From: Actinomyces sp. oral taxon 414
GTDB lineage: Bacteria; Actinomycetota; Actinomycetes; Actinomycetales; Actinomycetaceae
Reading direction: 5' to 3'
Length of the DNA stretch: 64,000 bases
NCBI RefSeq assembly: GCF_001278845.1
Contig: NZ_CP012590.1
Coordinates: 868,001 to 932,000 of the forward strand
Part shown: positions 8,434 to 16,667 of the stretch, in pieces
Numbering within the stretch: the first letter of the stretch is position 1
Layout of the letters: the number at the start of each line of letters is the position of its first letter
Notes under the pieces: generated by a model
What the model was told of the DNA's origin: nothing
Seen by the model: the letters and a program-made list of their open reading frames with translations, nothing else
The model's database searches: none
Made by a program: the position numbers and the translations under genes

Positions 8434-9588
8434 ATGGGGGCGGCCTGCGCCGCCGGAGTGCGGCCATCGCGCGCGCCCCGGCCCGAGGACGCGCCCCGAC
8501 CGCCCGCCGCGGACGGGGCCGTCGTGGGCGTCGACCTGGGCGGCACCAAGATCGCCGCCGCCCTCGTCGGGCCCGACGGCGCCCTGCGGTCGGCCACCCT
8601 CCGGACGCCCACGCCCGCCCGCCGGGGCCCCGACGCCGTCCTCGACGCCGTCGCGGACCTGGTCGAGCGGGTCGTGGCCGGCGCCGCGGCCCCCGGCCGG
8701 CCCGGCGCCGTCGCAGCGGTGGGCATCGGTTCGGCGGGCGTCATCGACGCCGAGCGGGGCGCGGTGCTCTCGGCCACCGACGCGATCACCGGGTGGGCGG
8801 GCACGGACGTGGCCGGCGGCGTGTCCGCCCGCCTGGCGGCCGCCGGCGTCCGGGCCCCCGACGGCGCGGCCCCCCTGGTGCACGTCGACAACGACGTCAA
8901 CGCCCACGCCGCCGGCGAGGCCCGGTTCGGGGCGGGGCGGGGGCGCTCCAGCGCCCTGGTCGTGGCCGTGGGCACGGGCGTGGGCGCGGCCCTCGTCCTG
9001 GACGGGCGCATCCACCGCGGCGCCCACTTCCTGGCCGGGGAGATGGGGCACATGCCCTGCGGGGAGGCGCAGGGGGAGACCTGCACCTGCGGGCGGCCCG
9101 GCCACCTGGAGGCCGTGGCCGCCGGGCCGCAGATCGCCCGCCGCTACCGGCGGGCCACCGGGGACGAGACGGTGACCGGCGCCGCGCAGGTCGAGCGCCT
9201 CGCCGAGGCCGGCGACGCCGTCGCCCGACGGGTCTACCGGCGGGCCGCCCTCGCCCTGGGCCGGGCCCTGGCCGGGGCCGTCACCGTCCTGGACCCCGAG
9301 GTCGTCATTGTCTCCGGCGGTCTGGCCCGCTCCGGCGGGCTGTGGTGGGGGCCCCTGCGCCGGACCCTGCGCGGCGAGCTCGTCGACCTGGTCGCCGAGC
9401 GGATCGAGATCCTGCCCGCCGCCCTGGGCGGTGCCGCTCCCATTATTGGCGCGGCCCACGAGGCCCGCCTGCGCCTGGGGGCGGCCCCCGGTCCCGGTCC
9501 CGACGCCGGGCCCGGCCCCGCCCGCCCCGGCACCGGTTCCGACACCGGCCCCGACCCCGACACCCGACCCCGACAGGAGGCGCCATGA
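8434..9588 (+). CDS. nanK: ROK-family sugar kinase, N-acetylmannosamine kinase
   Basis: The 384-residue product starts two bases after the nanA stop. After a Pro/Arg-rich N-terminus of about 28 residues comes the ATP phosphate loop VDLGGTKIAAAL. The substrate region is HVDNDVNAHAAGEA, and the ROK zinc motif runs from GEMGHMPCG to CTCGRPGHLE. The core is a normal ROK kinase of about 310 residues. The last 35 or so residues are a low-complexity Pro/Gly/Asp tail that is unusual for the family. Between nanA and nanE, phosphorylation of ManNAc to ManNAc-6-P is the expected reaction. Its stop overlaps the nanE start in ATGA. Confidence 0.85.
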   Translation: MGAACAAGVRPSRAPRPEDAPRPPAADGAVVGVDLGGTKIAAALVGPDGALRSATLRTPTPARRGPDAVLDAVADLVERVVAGAAAPGRPGAVAAVGIGSAGVIDAERGAVLSATDAITGWAGTDVAGGVSARLAAAGVRAPDGAAPLVHVDNDVNAHAAGEARFGAGRGRSSALVVAVGTGVGAALVLDGRIHRGAHFLAGEMGHMPCGEAQGETCTCGRPGHLEAVAAGPQIARRYRRATGDETVTGAAQVERLAEAGDAVARRVYRRAALALGRALAGAVTVLDPEVVIVSGGLARSGGLWWGPLRRTLRGELVDLVAERIEILPAALGGAAPIIGAAHEARLRLGAAPGPGPDAGPGPARPGTGSDTGPDPDTRPRQEAP

Positions 9589-10274
9589 GCCCACTCCACC
9601 CCGTTCTCGAGCGCCTGCGCGGCGGCCTCATCGCTTCGGCCCAGGCCTACCCCGGCGAGCCCATGCGCGACCCGCGCACCATGGACCAGGTGGCCCGGGC
9701 CTGCGCGGCCGGCGGCGCCGCCGGCATACGCGCCCAGGGCCTGGCGGACCTGGCCCTGATCACCCAGCACGTGGACGTGCCCGTCATCGGCCTGTGGAAG
9801 GACGGCCACGACGGCGTCTTCATCACCCCCACCCTCACGCACGCCATCGCCGTGGCCGCCACCGGCTGCCAGATCGTGGCCCTCGACGCCACCGGGCGCC
9901 CGCGGCCCGACGGCCTGAGCCTGGCCCGCACCATCGCGGGCCTCAAACAGGCCCGCCCGGACGTGCTCGTCATGGCCGACTGCGGCTGCCTGGACGACGC
10001 CCGGGCGGCCCAGGACGCAGGTGCGGACGTGCTGGGCACTACGCTGGCCGGCTACACGGGCGAGCGGCCCGCGACCGAGGGCCCCGACCTCGAGCTCGTC
10101 GACCAGGTGGCGGCCATCGCCGAGGTCCCCCTTATCGCCGAGGGGCGCGTTCACACCCCGGCCCAGGCGGCGGCGGCCCTGGAGCACGGGGCCTTCGCCG
10201 TCGTCGTCGGCACCGCCATCACCCACCCCACGACCATCACCTCCTGGTTCGTCCAGGCCCTGCGGTCGCGCTGA
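9585..10274 (+). CDS. nanE: N-acetylmannosamine-6-phosphate 2-epimerase
   Basis: This 229-residue TIM-barrel protein matches NanE throughout, with LIASAQAYPGEPMRDP at the N-terminus, K72 in IGLWKDG and E186 in IAEGRVHTP. Those two residues are the catalytic lysine and glutamate of the family, and TTLAGYTG is the phosphate-binding segment. It converts ManNAc-6-P to GlcNAc-6-P. Start choice: the ATG overlaps the nanK stop and has AGGAGG 7 nt upstream. GlcNAc-6-P then needs NagA (not in this window) and NagB (13573-14313). Confidence 0.93.
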   Translation: MSPLHPVLERLRGGLIASAQAYPGEPMRDPRTMDQVARACAAGGAAGIRAQGLADLALITQHVDVPVIGLWKDGHDGVFITPTLTHAIAVAATGCQIVALDATGRPRPDGLSLARTIAGLKQARPDVLVMADCGCLDDARAAQDAGADVLGTTLAGYTGERPATEGPDLELVDQVAAIAEVPLIAEGRVHTPAQAAAALEHGAFAVVVGTAITHPTTITSWFVQALRSR

Positions 10275-10406
10275 GCGGGCGGCGCGCCGATCCGCTCGGG
10301 TCCGACGGCCCGCCCCGCCGATCGGTGACGCGTGTGACTGGTGATGCTCCAGATGTGATTAAGAGATCTCAATTCGACGGCACGCCGTGAGAGAACGCCG
10401 TCATAT

Positions 10407-10436
10407 CTGACAAAACGGGCGGTTTGTGCATAGCGT
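10407..10436 (+). promoter_or_regulatory. Candidate promoter of the HU gene
   Basis: CTGACA (10407-10412) and TAGCGT (10431-10436) are 18 bp apart in a 219-nt intergenic region. A start near 10443 gives a leader of about 50 nt before the HU gene. Confidence 0.35.
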
Positions 10437-10493
10437 TACCGCCAGCGGCGCCCACCGGGCGCCCGTCCGCAATCGACATCGAGAGGCAGATAC

Positions 10494-10775
10494 ATGTCCG
10501 TCAACCGCACCGAGCTCATCGCAGCCATCGCCGAGAAGGCCGGCCTGACCAAGACCGACGCCGACGCCTTCCTCGGCGCGTTCCAGGACGTCCTGGTGGA
10601 GAACGTCGCCAAGGGCGAGACCGTCAAGATCACCGGGCTGATGGGCGTCGAGCGGGTCGAGCGCGCCGCCCGCACCGGCCGCAACCCCCGCACCGGCGAG
10701 GAGATCCAGATCCCCGCCGGCTACGGCGTCAAGCTGACCGTCGGCTCCGCCCTGAAGAAGGCCGTCGCCAAGTGA
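10494..10775 (+). CDS. hup: HU-family histone-like DNA-binding protein
   Basis: The 93-residue product is a full-length HU protein. It has the N-terminal helical body (MSVNRTELIAAIAEKAGL), the beta-arm with GRNPRTGEEIQIP, and the terminal helix ending in KKAVAK. HU dimers bend and compact DNA in the nucleoid. It lacks the long Lys/Ala/Pro C-terminal tail of mycobacterial HupB. It has its own upstream region and a strong terminator downstream, so it is a single-gene unit inside the sialic acid region. Confidence 0.95.
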   Translation: MSVNRTELIAAIAEKAGLTKTDADAFLGAFQDVLVENVAKGETVKITGLMGVERVERAARTGRNPRTGEEIQIPAGYGVKLTVGSALKKAVAK

Positions 10776-10817
10776 GCGCATGACCGGCCCCGCGCCGGCA
10801 CCGCCTCGCGGCCGGGA

Positions 10818-10857
10818 CCGGGGGCGCACCACCGAATGGTGGCGCGCCCCCGGCGTT
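10818..10857 (+). terminator. Intrinsic terminator after hup
   Basis: Arms 10818-10833 and 10838-10853 form a 16-bp stem with one mismatch and a GAAT loop, followed by CGTTT. It lies 43 nt after the hup stop codon. Confidence 0.75.
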
Positions 10858-10983
10858 TGCCCGCCGGCCCCGGGGCCGGGGATGGGGCGGCCGCCGCGCG
10901 CCCGGCCCCGGATGAGACCGGGGGAGGAGGCCTCGGGCGGGCCCCTCGTCCCGGCGGATGAGGCCCCGGTCTCACCGGCCGCC

Positions 10984-10989
10984 TAGCCT
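10984..10989 (+). promoter_or_regulatory. -10 box TAGCCT, probable leaderless promoter of the ABC ATPase gene
   Basis: TAGCCT ends 6 nt before the ATG at 10996, and no Shine-Dalgarno sequence is present. Transcription would therefore begin at or next to the start codon. Confidence 0.5.
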
Positions 10990-10995
10990 GGGGCC

Positions 10996-11808
10996 ATGAA
11001 CAGCCCCGGGGACGCCCCCCGCCCCGCGCCCGCCGGCGCGCCGCCGTCGGCCCCCGCCCTGGTCTGCCAGGGCCTGGCCAAGGCCTTCGGCCAGAAGATC
11101 GCCGTCAATATGCTCGACCTCGTCGTGCCGACCGGCTCCATCTACGGCGTCGTGGGCCCCAACGGCGCCGGCAAGACGACGACCCTGTCCATGGCCACCG
11201 GGCTCCTGGCCCCCGACGCCGGGCGCGCCCTGGTCCACGGCGTGGACGTGTGGGCCCACCCCCTGCGCGCCAAGGCGCTCCTGGGCGTGCTGCCCGACGG
11301 CCTGCGCACCTTCGACCGGCTCAACGGCCTGGAGCTGGTCACCTACTCCGGCCTCCTGCGCGGCCTGGGACGCGACGTCGTCGTCCCCCGCGCCACCCAG
11401 CTCCTCCACGTCCTGGGCCTGTGGGAGGCCGGCACCACCCTCGTGGCCGACTACTCCGCCGGCATGCGCAAGAAGGTCCACCTGGCCTGCGCCCTGGTGC
11501 ACTCGCCCTCCGTGCTCGTCCTGGACGAGCCCTTCGAGGCCGTCGACCCCATCTCCGCCCGCACCATCCGCAGCATCCTGACCGACTTCGCCGCCGCGGG
11601 CGGCACCGTCGTCATCTCCAGCCACGTCATGGCCACCGTGCAGCGCCTGTGCACCCACGTGGCCATTATCGCCCGCGGGCGGGTCCTCACCGCCGGGACG
11701 ACGGCGCAGGTGGCCGCCGGCGCCGACCTGGAGGACCGCTTCACCCAGCTCGTCGGCGGACCGGACGCCAGGGAGGAACTGTCGTGGTTGCGACCCTCGT
11801 CCGACTGA
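10996..11808 (+). CDS. ABC transporter ATP-binding protein (ABC-2 exporter type)
   Basis: The 270-residue ATPase has an N-terminal Pro/Ala-rich extension of about 22 residues, then Walker A GPNGAGKTT, a variant signature YSAGMRKK and Walker B LVLDEPFEAVDP. This single-domain pattern is typical of ATPases that pair with ABC-2 permeases for export of lipids, drugs or peptides. The following permease gene starts 25 nt before this one ends, so the two form a unit. The exported substrate is unknown. Although they sit between nanE and nagB, nothing in the sequence ties them to amino-sugar metabolism. Confidence 0.88.
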   Translation: MNSPGDAPRPAPAGAPPSAPALVCQGLAKAFGQKIAVNMLDLVVPTGSIYGVVGPNGAGKTTTLSMATGLLAPDAGRALVHGVDVWAHPLRAKALLGVLPDGLRTFDRLNGLELVTYSGLLRGLGRDVVVPRATQLLHVLGLWEAGTTLVADYSAGMRKKVHLACALVHSPSVLVLDEPFEAVDPISARTIRSILTDFAAAGGTVVISSHVMATVQRLCTHVAIIARGRVLTAGTTAQVAAGADLEDRFTQLVGGPDAREELSWLRPSSD

Positions 11809-13505
11809 AGTGGCGCCTGACCCTCAACTCGCTCAAGAACAACATCTGGGCCCTCATCGGCACCGCCGTGGGGACCCTGTACGGGCTCGGGCTGCTCCTG
11901 GCGCTCGTGGCCGGGGCCATCGGCCTGGGCCGCCTGGGCGCCGACACGGCGGCCCCAGTCCTGGCCGCCGCCGGCGCCCTCACCGTCCTGGGCTGGACCC
12001 TCGTCCCACTCATGCTCACCGGCGTCGACTCCACCCTCGACCCCAGGGCCATGGCCGCCTGGACGGCCCCCTCCCGGCCCCTGGTCATCGGACTCGCCGT
12101 CGCCGCGGCCACCGGCGTGCCCGGCCTGTTCACGGGGGCGGGCCTGCTCCTGCCCGTCCTCGTGTGGGCCGTCGCCGGACAGTGGGGGGCCGCGCTCCTC
12201 GCCCTCGCCCTGGCCCCCGCCGCCCTGGCCACCTGCGTCCTGCTCAGCCGCGTCGTCGTCATCGGCGCCGGCGTCTCGACGTCGCGGCGCGGGCGCGACC
12301 GGGCCGGAGTGATCGCCGTCCTGGTGGTCTTCCTCGTCTCCCTGGCGCCCTCCCTCCTCAACCTCGGCGCCCGGCTCGACAGCGGGATCGGCCCGCAGGG
12401 CCTGCGCACGGCCGCCCGGGTGGCCGGGCTGACGCCCTTCGGGTGGGCGCTGGCCGCCCCCGGCCACCTGGCCCGGGGCGAGGCGGTCGCCGCCATCGGG
12501 CTGGCCGCGGCGGCCCTCGCGCTGCCCGCGGCGCTGGCGCCCGTGTGGGGGCGGGTCGTGGGGCGCGTCATGACCGGCCCGGCGCGCTCCGACGCGCGCT
12601 CGCGGGCCTACGACGGCGGCGCGCAAGCGGACGCGGGCGGGGGCGGCGCGGGCGCGGCGGCGGGCGCCGCCCGCGTCCTGCCCTGGCACCGGCGGCTGGA
12701 GCGGATCATGCCCTCCCCGGCGGCCGCCGTCGCCGCGCGCTGCCTGCGCTACTGGCGCACCGACCCGCGCTACCTCGTCCAGGTCATCACCCTGGTGGTC
12801 ATGCCCGTCCTCACGCCCGTCATGATCGCCCTGGGGCGGGCCTCGGCCATCGACGTGGGCGAGACCTCCCTGGCCCCGGGGCGGGCCTCGGCGGTGCTCC
12901 TGGCCGCGCCGGCCCTGGCGGCCCTCCTGTGCGGCTGGGGCCTGCACAACGACCTCGCCTTCGACTCCACCGCGCTGTGGACGCAGGTGTCCGCCTCCGT
13001 GCGCGGGCGCGACGACCGGCTCGGGCGCCTGGCGGCGGCCGCCCTGTGGCAGGGGCCCGTCATCGTGGTGCTCGCCCTGGTCGGCGGGGTGTGGACCGGC
13101 CTGTGGCACGCCCTGCCGGCGGTGGGCGGGCTGAGCGCGGCGATCTACGGCTGCGCCCTGGCCTGGTCGAGCCTGACCAGCGCCCTGCTGCCCTACGAGG
13201 CGAACGCCCCGGGGGACAGCCCCATGAAGTCGCGGACCTCGGGCACGGCCTTCCTCGCCGCGCTCGTGCAGATGGTCGGCATGGGGGTCATCTGCCTGGC
13301 CGCCGCGCCCGTCGTCGCCGGCTTCACCGCCGCGGCGCTGGCCGGGGCCTGGGACTGGGGCTGGCCGCTCCTGGCCGGAGGGGCCCTGTGGGGCGCGGGG
13401 GCGGCCTGGGCGGGCGCCGTCGTCGGCGGGCGCCTGCTGGACTCGCGCGGGGTCCGGATCCTGACCGCCATCCGCTCCTGGCCGGGCCACGAGCAGGCCC
13501 GCTAA
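11784..13505 (+). CDS. ABC-2-like exporter permease, 573 residues
   Basis: The start is taken as the GTG with GGAGG 7 nt upstream, which overlaps the ATPase gene by 25 nt. The product is very hydrophobic, with about twelve predicted membrane segments in two halves. They are separated by a Gly/Ala-rich cytoplasmic loop (around residues 270-295) and the segment PWHRRLERIMPSPAAA. This two-half layout resembles large ABC-2 permeases that pair with the single ATPase upstream. No substrate motif was recognised. The stop codon overlaps the TAACCT -10 candidate of nagB. Confidence 0.8.
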   Translation: MVATLVRLKWRLTLNSLKNNIWALIGTAVGTLYGLGLLLALVAGAIGLGRLGADTAAPVLAAAGALTVLGWTLVPLMLTGVDSTLDPRAMAAWTAPSRPLVIGLAVAAATGVPGLFTGAGLLLPVLVWAVAGQWGAALLALALAPAALATCVLLSRVVVIGAGVSTSRRGRDRAGVIAVLVVFLVSLAPSLLNLGARLDSGIGPQGLRTAARVAGLTPFGWALAAPGHLARGEAVAAIGLAAAALALPAALAPVWGRVVGRVMTGPARSDARSRAYDGGAQADAGGGGAGAAAGAARVLPWHRRLERIMPSPAAAVAARCLRYWRTDPRYLVQVITLVVMPVLTPVMIALGRASAIDVGETSLAPGRASAVLLAAPALAALLCGWGLHNDLAFDSTALWTQVSASVRGRDDRLGRLAAAALWQGPVIVVLALVGGVWTGLWHALPAVGGLSAAIYGCALAWSSLTSALLPYEANAPGDSPMKSRTSGTAFLAALVQMVGMGVICLAAAPVVAGFTAAALAGAWDWGWPLLAGGALWGAGAAWAGAVVGGRLLDSRGVRILTAIRSWPGHEQAR

Positions 13506-13508
13506 CCT
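13503..13508 (+). promoter_or_regulatory. -10 box TAACCT upstream of nagB
   Basis: The hexamer lies inside the permease stop region and would give a short leader of about 55 nt before nagB, which unlike its neighbours has a real ribosome binding site (AGGGAG). Confidence 0.35.
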
Positions 13509-13572
13509 AGGGGCCGAATGAACCTGCGCGGGCCCGGTGCGCCGGGACCGCCGACCGACCAGAGGGAGAACC

Positions 13573-14313
13573 ATGGAGCTCATCGTCCTGGACACCGCGT
13601 CCCAGATCGCCGACCGGGCCGCCGACGCCATTGAGGACCTGCTCGCGCGCAAACCCGACGCAGTACTGGGGACCGCCACCGGATCGAGCCCGCTGCCCCT
13701 GTACGACGAGCTCGCCCGGCGCTGCCGGGCCGGGCGGATCTCCTTCGCGAAGGTCACCGGCTTCATGCTCGACGAGTACGTGGGCCTGCCCGAGGACCAC
13801 CCGGAGCGCTACGCCACCTTCATGGAGCGCAACCTGCGCTCGCGCGTGGACATGCGGCCCGGCGCGCTGCACGGCCCCGACGCCCTCAACCCCGACCTCC
13901 AGGCCGCCTGCGAGGACTACGAGGCGGCCATGGCCGCGGCCGGCTACTGCGACCTGCAGATCCTGGGCATCGGCTCCGACGGACACATCGGCTTCAACGA
14001 GCCCGGCGGCCCGCTCGACTCGCGCACCCACGTGGGCGTCCTGACGGAGCAGACACGCCGCGACAACGCCCGCTTCTTCGACGACGACATCGACGCCGTC
14101 CCCACGCACTGCCTCACCCAGGGCCTGGCCACGATTATGGAGGCGGACGCCCTCGTCCTCATTGCCACGGGCTCGAACAAGGCCGAGGCGATCGCCCACC
14201 TCGTCGAGGGCGAGGTGAGCGAGGACTGGCCCGCCTCCGTCATGCAGCGCCACCCCGACGCGCTGGTCCTGGTCGACGCCGACGCCGCCTCCCGTCTGAG
14301 CCGGGTGGGCTGA
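13573..14313 (+). CDS. nagB: Glucosamine-6-phosphate deaminase
   Basis: With the ATG that follows AGGGAG the protein has 246 residues. It carries D67 in FMLDEYVGL and the catalytic group D136-G-H138-I-G-F-N-E143, the proton-relay residues of NagB. It isomerises and deaminates GlcN-6-P to fructose-6-P and ammonia. It is slightly shorter than E. coli NagB (266 residues) and lacks the C-terminal allosteric segment, as other actinobacterial forms do. It closes the sialic acid route whose earlier steps are encoded by nanA, nanK and nanE. Confidence 0.93.
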   Translation: MELIVLDTASQIADRAADAIEDLLARKPDAVLGTATGSSPLPLYDELARRCRAGRISFAKVTGFMLDEYVGLPEDHPERYATFMERNLRSRVDMRPGALHGPDALNPDLQAACEDYEAAMAAAGYCDLQILGIGSDGHIGFNEPGGPLDSRTHVGVLTEQTRRDNARFFDDDIDAVPTHCLTQGLATIMEADALVLIATGSNKAEAIAHLVEGEVSEDWPASVMQRHPDALVLVDADAASRLSRVG

Positions 14314-14406
14314 GGCCCCGCCCGGCTCCCCCTCCCCTCCGCCGGTCCCGGCGAAGGGGAGACGGTTCCCACAGAATCGCCGAAGTTCGGACCCGCGGGC
14401 CGGGCC

Positions 14407-14412
14407 TAGACT
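14407..14412 (+). promoter_or_regulatory. -10 box TAGACT, probable leaderless promoter of the DUF3039 gene
   Basis: TAGACT ends 7 nt before the ATG at 14420 and no ribosome binding site is present. Confidence 0.5.
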
Positions 14413-14419
14413 GACCGTC

Positions 14420-14806
14420 ATGAGCGAGCCTCTCGAGCCGATCGCCGTCGGCACCGATACCGCTGATCCCTCCGGCCCCGCCGAACCCGGTCGGCCGCTC
14501 TCCGAACCCTCCCGCTCCGCGGGCACCGCCGTCCTGGAGCGCGAGGAGCTCCAGTCCACCGACGACGGCGACGCCGACCGCTTCGCCCACTACGTCCGCA
14601 AGGACAAGATCGCCGCGGCGGCCGCCACCGGCCGCCCCGTCGTCGCCCTGTGCGGCAAGGTCTGGACGCCGGGACGCGACCCGTCGAAGTACCCGGTGTG
14701 CCCCACGTGCAAGCAGATCTACGAGGAGATGCGGCCCGGCGGCCCGGGCTCGGGCGGCAAGGGCCCCCGCTTCCCGCGCCCGCCCTTCGGCCGAGGCGGT
14801 CAGTGA
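14420..14806 (+). CDS. DUF3039 family protein
   Basis: The 128-residue protein has a disordered N-terminal third. The conserved actinobacterial DUF3039 core follows: DRFAHYVRKDKI, then VVALCGKVWTPGRDPSKYP, then VCPTCKQIYEEM. The three cysteines and the GKxWxPxRDP motif suggest a small metal-binding fold, but no biochemical role is established. The C-terminus is a Gly/Pro/Arg tail. Its stop overlaps the GTG of the helicase gene (GTGA), and this pairing of DUF3039 with an SF2 helicase recurs in actinobacteria, which suggests a joint function in nucleic acid metabolism (inference). Confidence 0.88.
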   Translation: MSEPLEPIAVGTDTADPSGPAEPGRPLSEPSRSAGTAVLEREELQSTDDGDADRFAHYVRKDKIAAAAATGRPVVALCGKVWTPGRDPSKYPVCPTCKQIYEEMRPGGPGSGGKGPRFPRPPFGRGGQ

Positions 14807-16620
14807 GCCCCGTCCGCGGGTCCCGGACGCACGGCTCGCCCTCCCAGCCCTCCATCTTCGCCGCGGAGAGCCTCCCCCCGGCCTACCCGCGGCGCGCCGC
14901 CCGGGGCACGGCCGGGTCGCTGCGGGCCTGGCAGGCCGCGGCGCTGAGGAAGTACCTGTCCGCCATGCCGCAGGACTTCCTCGCCGTGGCCACCCCCGGG
15001 TCGGGCAAGACCACCTTCGCCCTGCGCGTGGCCACCGAGCTGCTCGCCGCCGGCGACGTCCACCGGGTCACCATCGTGTGCCCCACCGAGCACCTGAAGT
15101 ACCAGTGGGCGGAGGCGGCCGCCCGCGTGGGCATCCGCATCGACCCCAGCTACACCAACTCCCAGGCCGCGCTCGGCTCGCGCTTCAACGGCGTCGCCCT
15201 GACCTACGCGCAGGTCGCCGCCAACGCCAACCTCCACCGCGCCCGCACCGACGCCCACCGGACCCTGGTCGTCCTCGACGAGATCCACCACGGCGGGGAC
15301 GCCCTGAGCTGGGGCGAGGCGATCCGCGAGGCCTTCACCCCGGCCCGCCGCCGCCTGGCCCTGACCGGCACGCCCTTCCGCTCCGACGCCGCCCCCATCC
15401 CCTTCGTGCGCTACGTCGAGGAGGGCGGAGGGGTCAAGCGCTCCCGGGCCGACTACTCCTACGACTACGCCCACGCCCTGCGCGACGGCGTCGTGCGCCC
15501 CGTCATGTTCCTGAGCTACTCCGGGCAGATGCGCTGGCGCACCCGCACCGGCGAGGAGATCGCCGCACGCCTGGGCGAGCCGCTGACCAAGGACATGCAG
15601 GCCCAGGCCTGGCGCACCGCCCTGGACCCGGACGGGGAGTGGATCCCCGCGGTGCTGGCCGCCGCCGACCAGCGCCTGACCGAGGTCCGCCGCCAAATGC
15701 CCGACGCCGGGGGCCTCGTCATCGCCTCCGACCAGACCAGGGCCCGCGCCTACGCGGCCCGGCTGCGGACCATCACCGGCGAGGAGCCCACGGTCGTCCT
15801 GTCCGACGACACCGGCGCCTCCAGCCGCATTGAGACCTTCGCCGCATCCACGGACCGCTGGATGGTGGCCGTGCGCATGGTCTCCGAGGGCGTCGACGTG
15901 CCCCGCCTGGCCGTCGGCGTCTACGCCACCTCGACCTCCACGCCGCTGTTCTTCGCCCAGGCGGTGGGCCGCTTCGTGCGCTCGCGCGCCAAGGGCGAGA
16001 CCGCCAGCGTCTTCCTACCCTCGGTGGCCCCGCTGCTGGCGCTGGCGGGCGAACTGGAGGTCGCCCGCGACCACGTCCTGGGCCGGCCCCCCTCCGAGGA
16101 GGACCGCCTGTTCGCCGGCCCCGAGGACCGGCTCATCGCCGAGGCCAACAGGCAGGAGCGGGCCTCCGCGGACCTCCTGGGCGCCTTCGAGGCAATGGGC
16201 TCCACCGCCGAGTTCGACCGCGTGCTCTTCGACGGCGGCGAGTTCGGCACGGGCGCCGTGGTCGGCAGCGCCGAGGAGCAGGAGTACCTGGGACTGCCCG
16301 GGCTGCTCGAACCCGAGCAGGTCACCGCCCTGCTGCGCCAGCGCCAGAATAAGCAGATCGAGGCCCGCAGGCGCCAGTCGGCGGCCTCGGCCGGGCGGCG
16401 CGCCGGCTCCGGGGCCGACGACGCCCGGCGCCGCGCCGCCGCCCGCAAGGAGCTCTCCCAGCTCGTGTCCGCCTGGGCCCGGCGCTCCGGCCAGCCCCAC
16501 GGCGTCGTCCACAACGACCTGCGGCGCGCATGCGGCGGGCCGCAGGTGGCGGCCGCCTCCACCGAGGAGATCGTCGAGCGGGTGGAGACGCTGCGCCGCT
16601 GGTTCGTCGGCAGGCGCTGA
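14803..16620 (+). CDS. SF2 DEAD/DEAH-type helicase, 605 residues
   Basis: The start is the GTG overlapping the DUF3039 stop. The protein has Walker A TPGSGKTT (residues 64-71), a DEIH box (D159-H162), motif III TGTPF, the helicase C motif SEGVDVPRLAVGVYATS, and an arginine-finger motif Q386-AVGRFVRS. The domains are a RecA-like pair (about 40-440) and an Arg/Ala-rich C-terminal region ending in a small helical domain (about 530-605). It resembles the XPB/type III restriction branch of SF2, so ATP-driven DNA translocation or unwinding is likely. No nuclease or methylase is nearby, so it is not a restriction enzyme. It is probably co-expressed with DUF3039. Confidence 0.88.
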   Translation: MSPVRGSRTHGSPSQPSIFAAESLPPAYPRRAARGTAGSLRAWQAAALRKYLSAMPQDFLAVATPGSGKTTFALRVATELLAAGDVHRVTIVCPTEHLKYQWAEAAARVGIRIDPSYTNSQAALGSRFNGVALTYAQVAANANLHRARTDAHRTLVVLDEIHHGGDALSWGEAIREAFTPARRRLALTGTPFRSDAAPIPFVRYVEEGGGVKRSRADYSYDYAHALRDGVVRPVMFLSYSGQMRWRTRTGEEIAARLGEPLTKDMQAQAWRTALDPDGEWIPAVLAAADQRLTEVRRQMPDAGGLVIASDQTRARAYAARLRTITGEEPTVVLSDDTGASSRIETFAASTDRWMVAVRMVSEGVDVPRLAVGVYATSTSTPLFFAQAVGRFVRSRAKGETASVFLPSVAPLLALAGELEVARDHVLGRPPSEEDRLFAGPEDRLIAEANRQERASADLLGAFEAMGSTAEFDRVLFDGGEFGTGAVVGSAEEQEYLGLPGLLEPEQVTALLRQRQNKQIEARRRQSAASAGRRAGSGADDARRRAAARKELSQLVSAWARRSGQPHGVVHNDLRRACGGPQVAAASTEEIVERVETLRRWFVGRR

Positions 16621-16623
16621 CCC

Positions 16624-16662
16624 GCGAAACCGGCGGAAACGACACGCGAAACCGGCGGAAAC
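16624..16662 (+). repeat. Tandem GAAACCGGCGGAAA units (repeat family R22), left of the IS481 element
   Basis: Two units of about 22 bp follow the helicase stop directly. The same units continue on the other side of the IS (17953-18010), so the IS appears to have entered this repeat. Other copies are at 37933-37995 and, inverted, at 53851-53923. Confidence 0.8.
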
Positions 16663-16667
16663 TGTCA

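Noticed and set aside
11250..11783. Upstream extension of the ABC-2 permease reading frame
   Set aside because: The extension overlaps the whole ATPase gene in another frame; the GTG at 11784 has a good ribosome binding site.
14803..16620. Type III restriction enzyme subunit
   Set aside because: No endonuclease motif and no methylase gene nearby; the partner is a DUF3039 protein.
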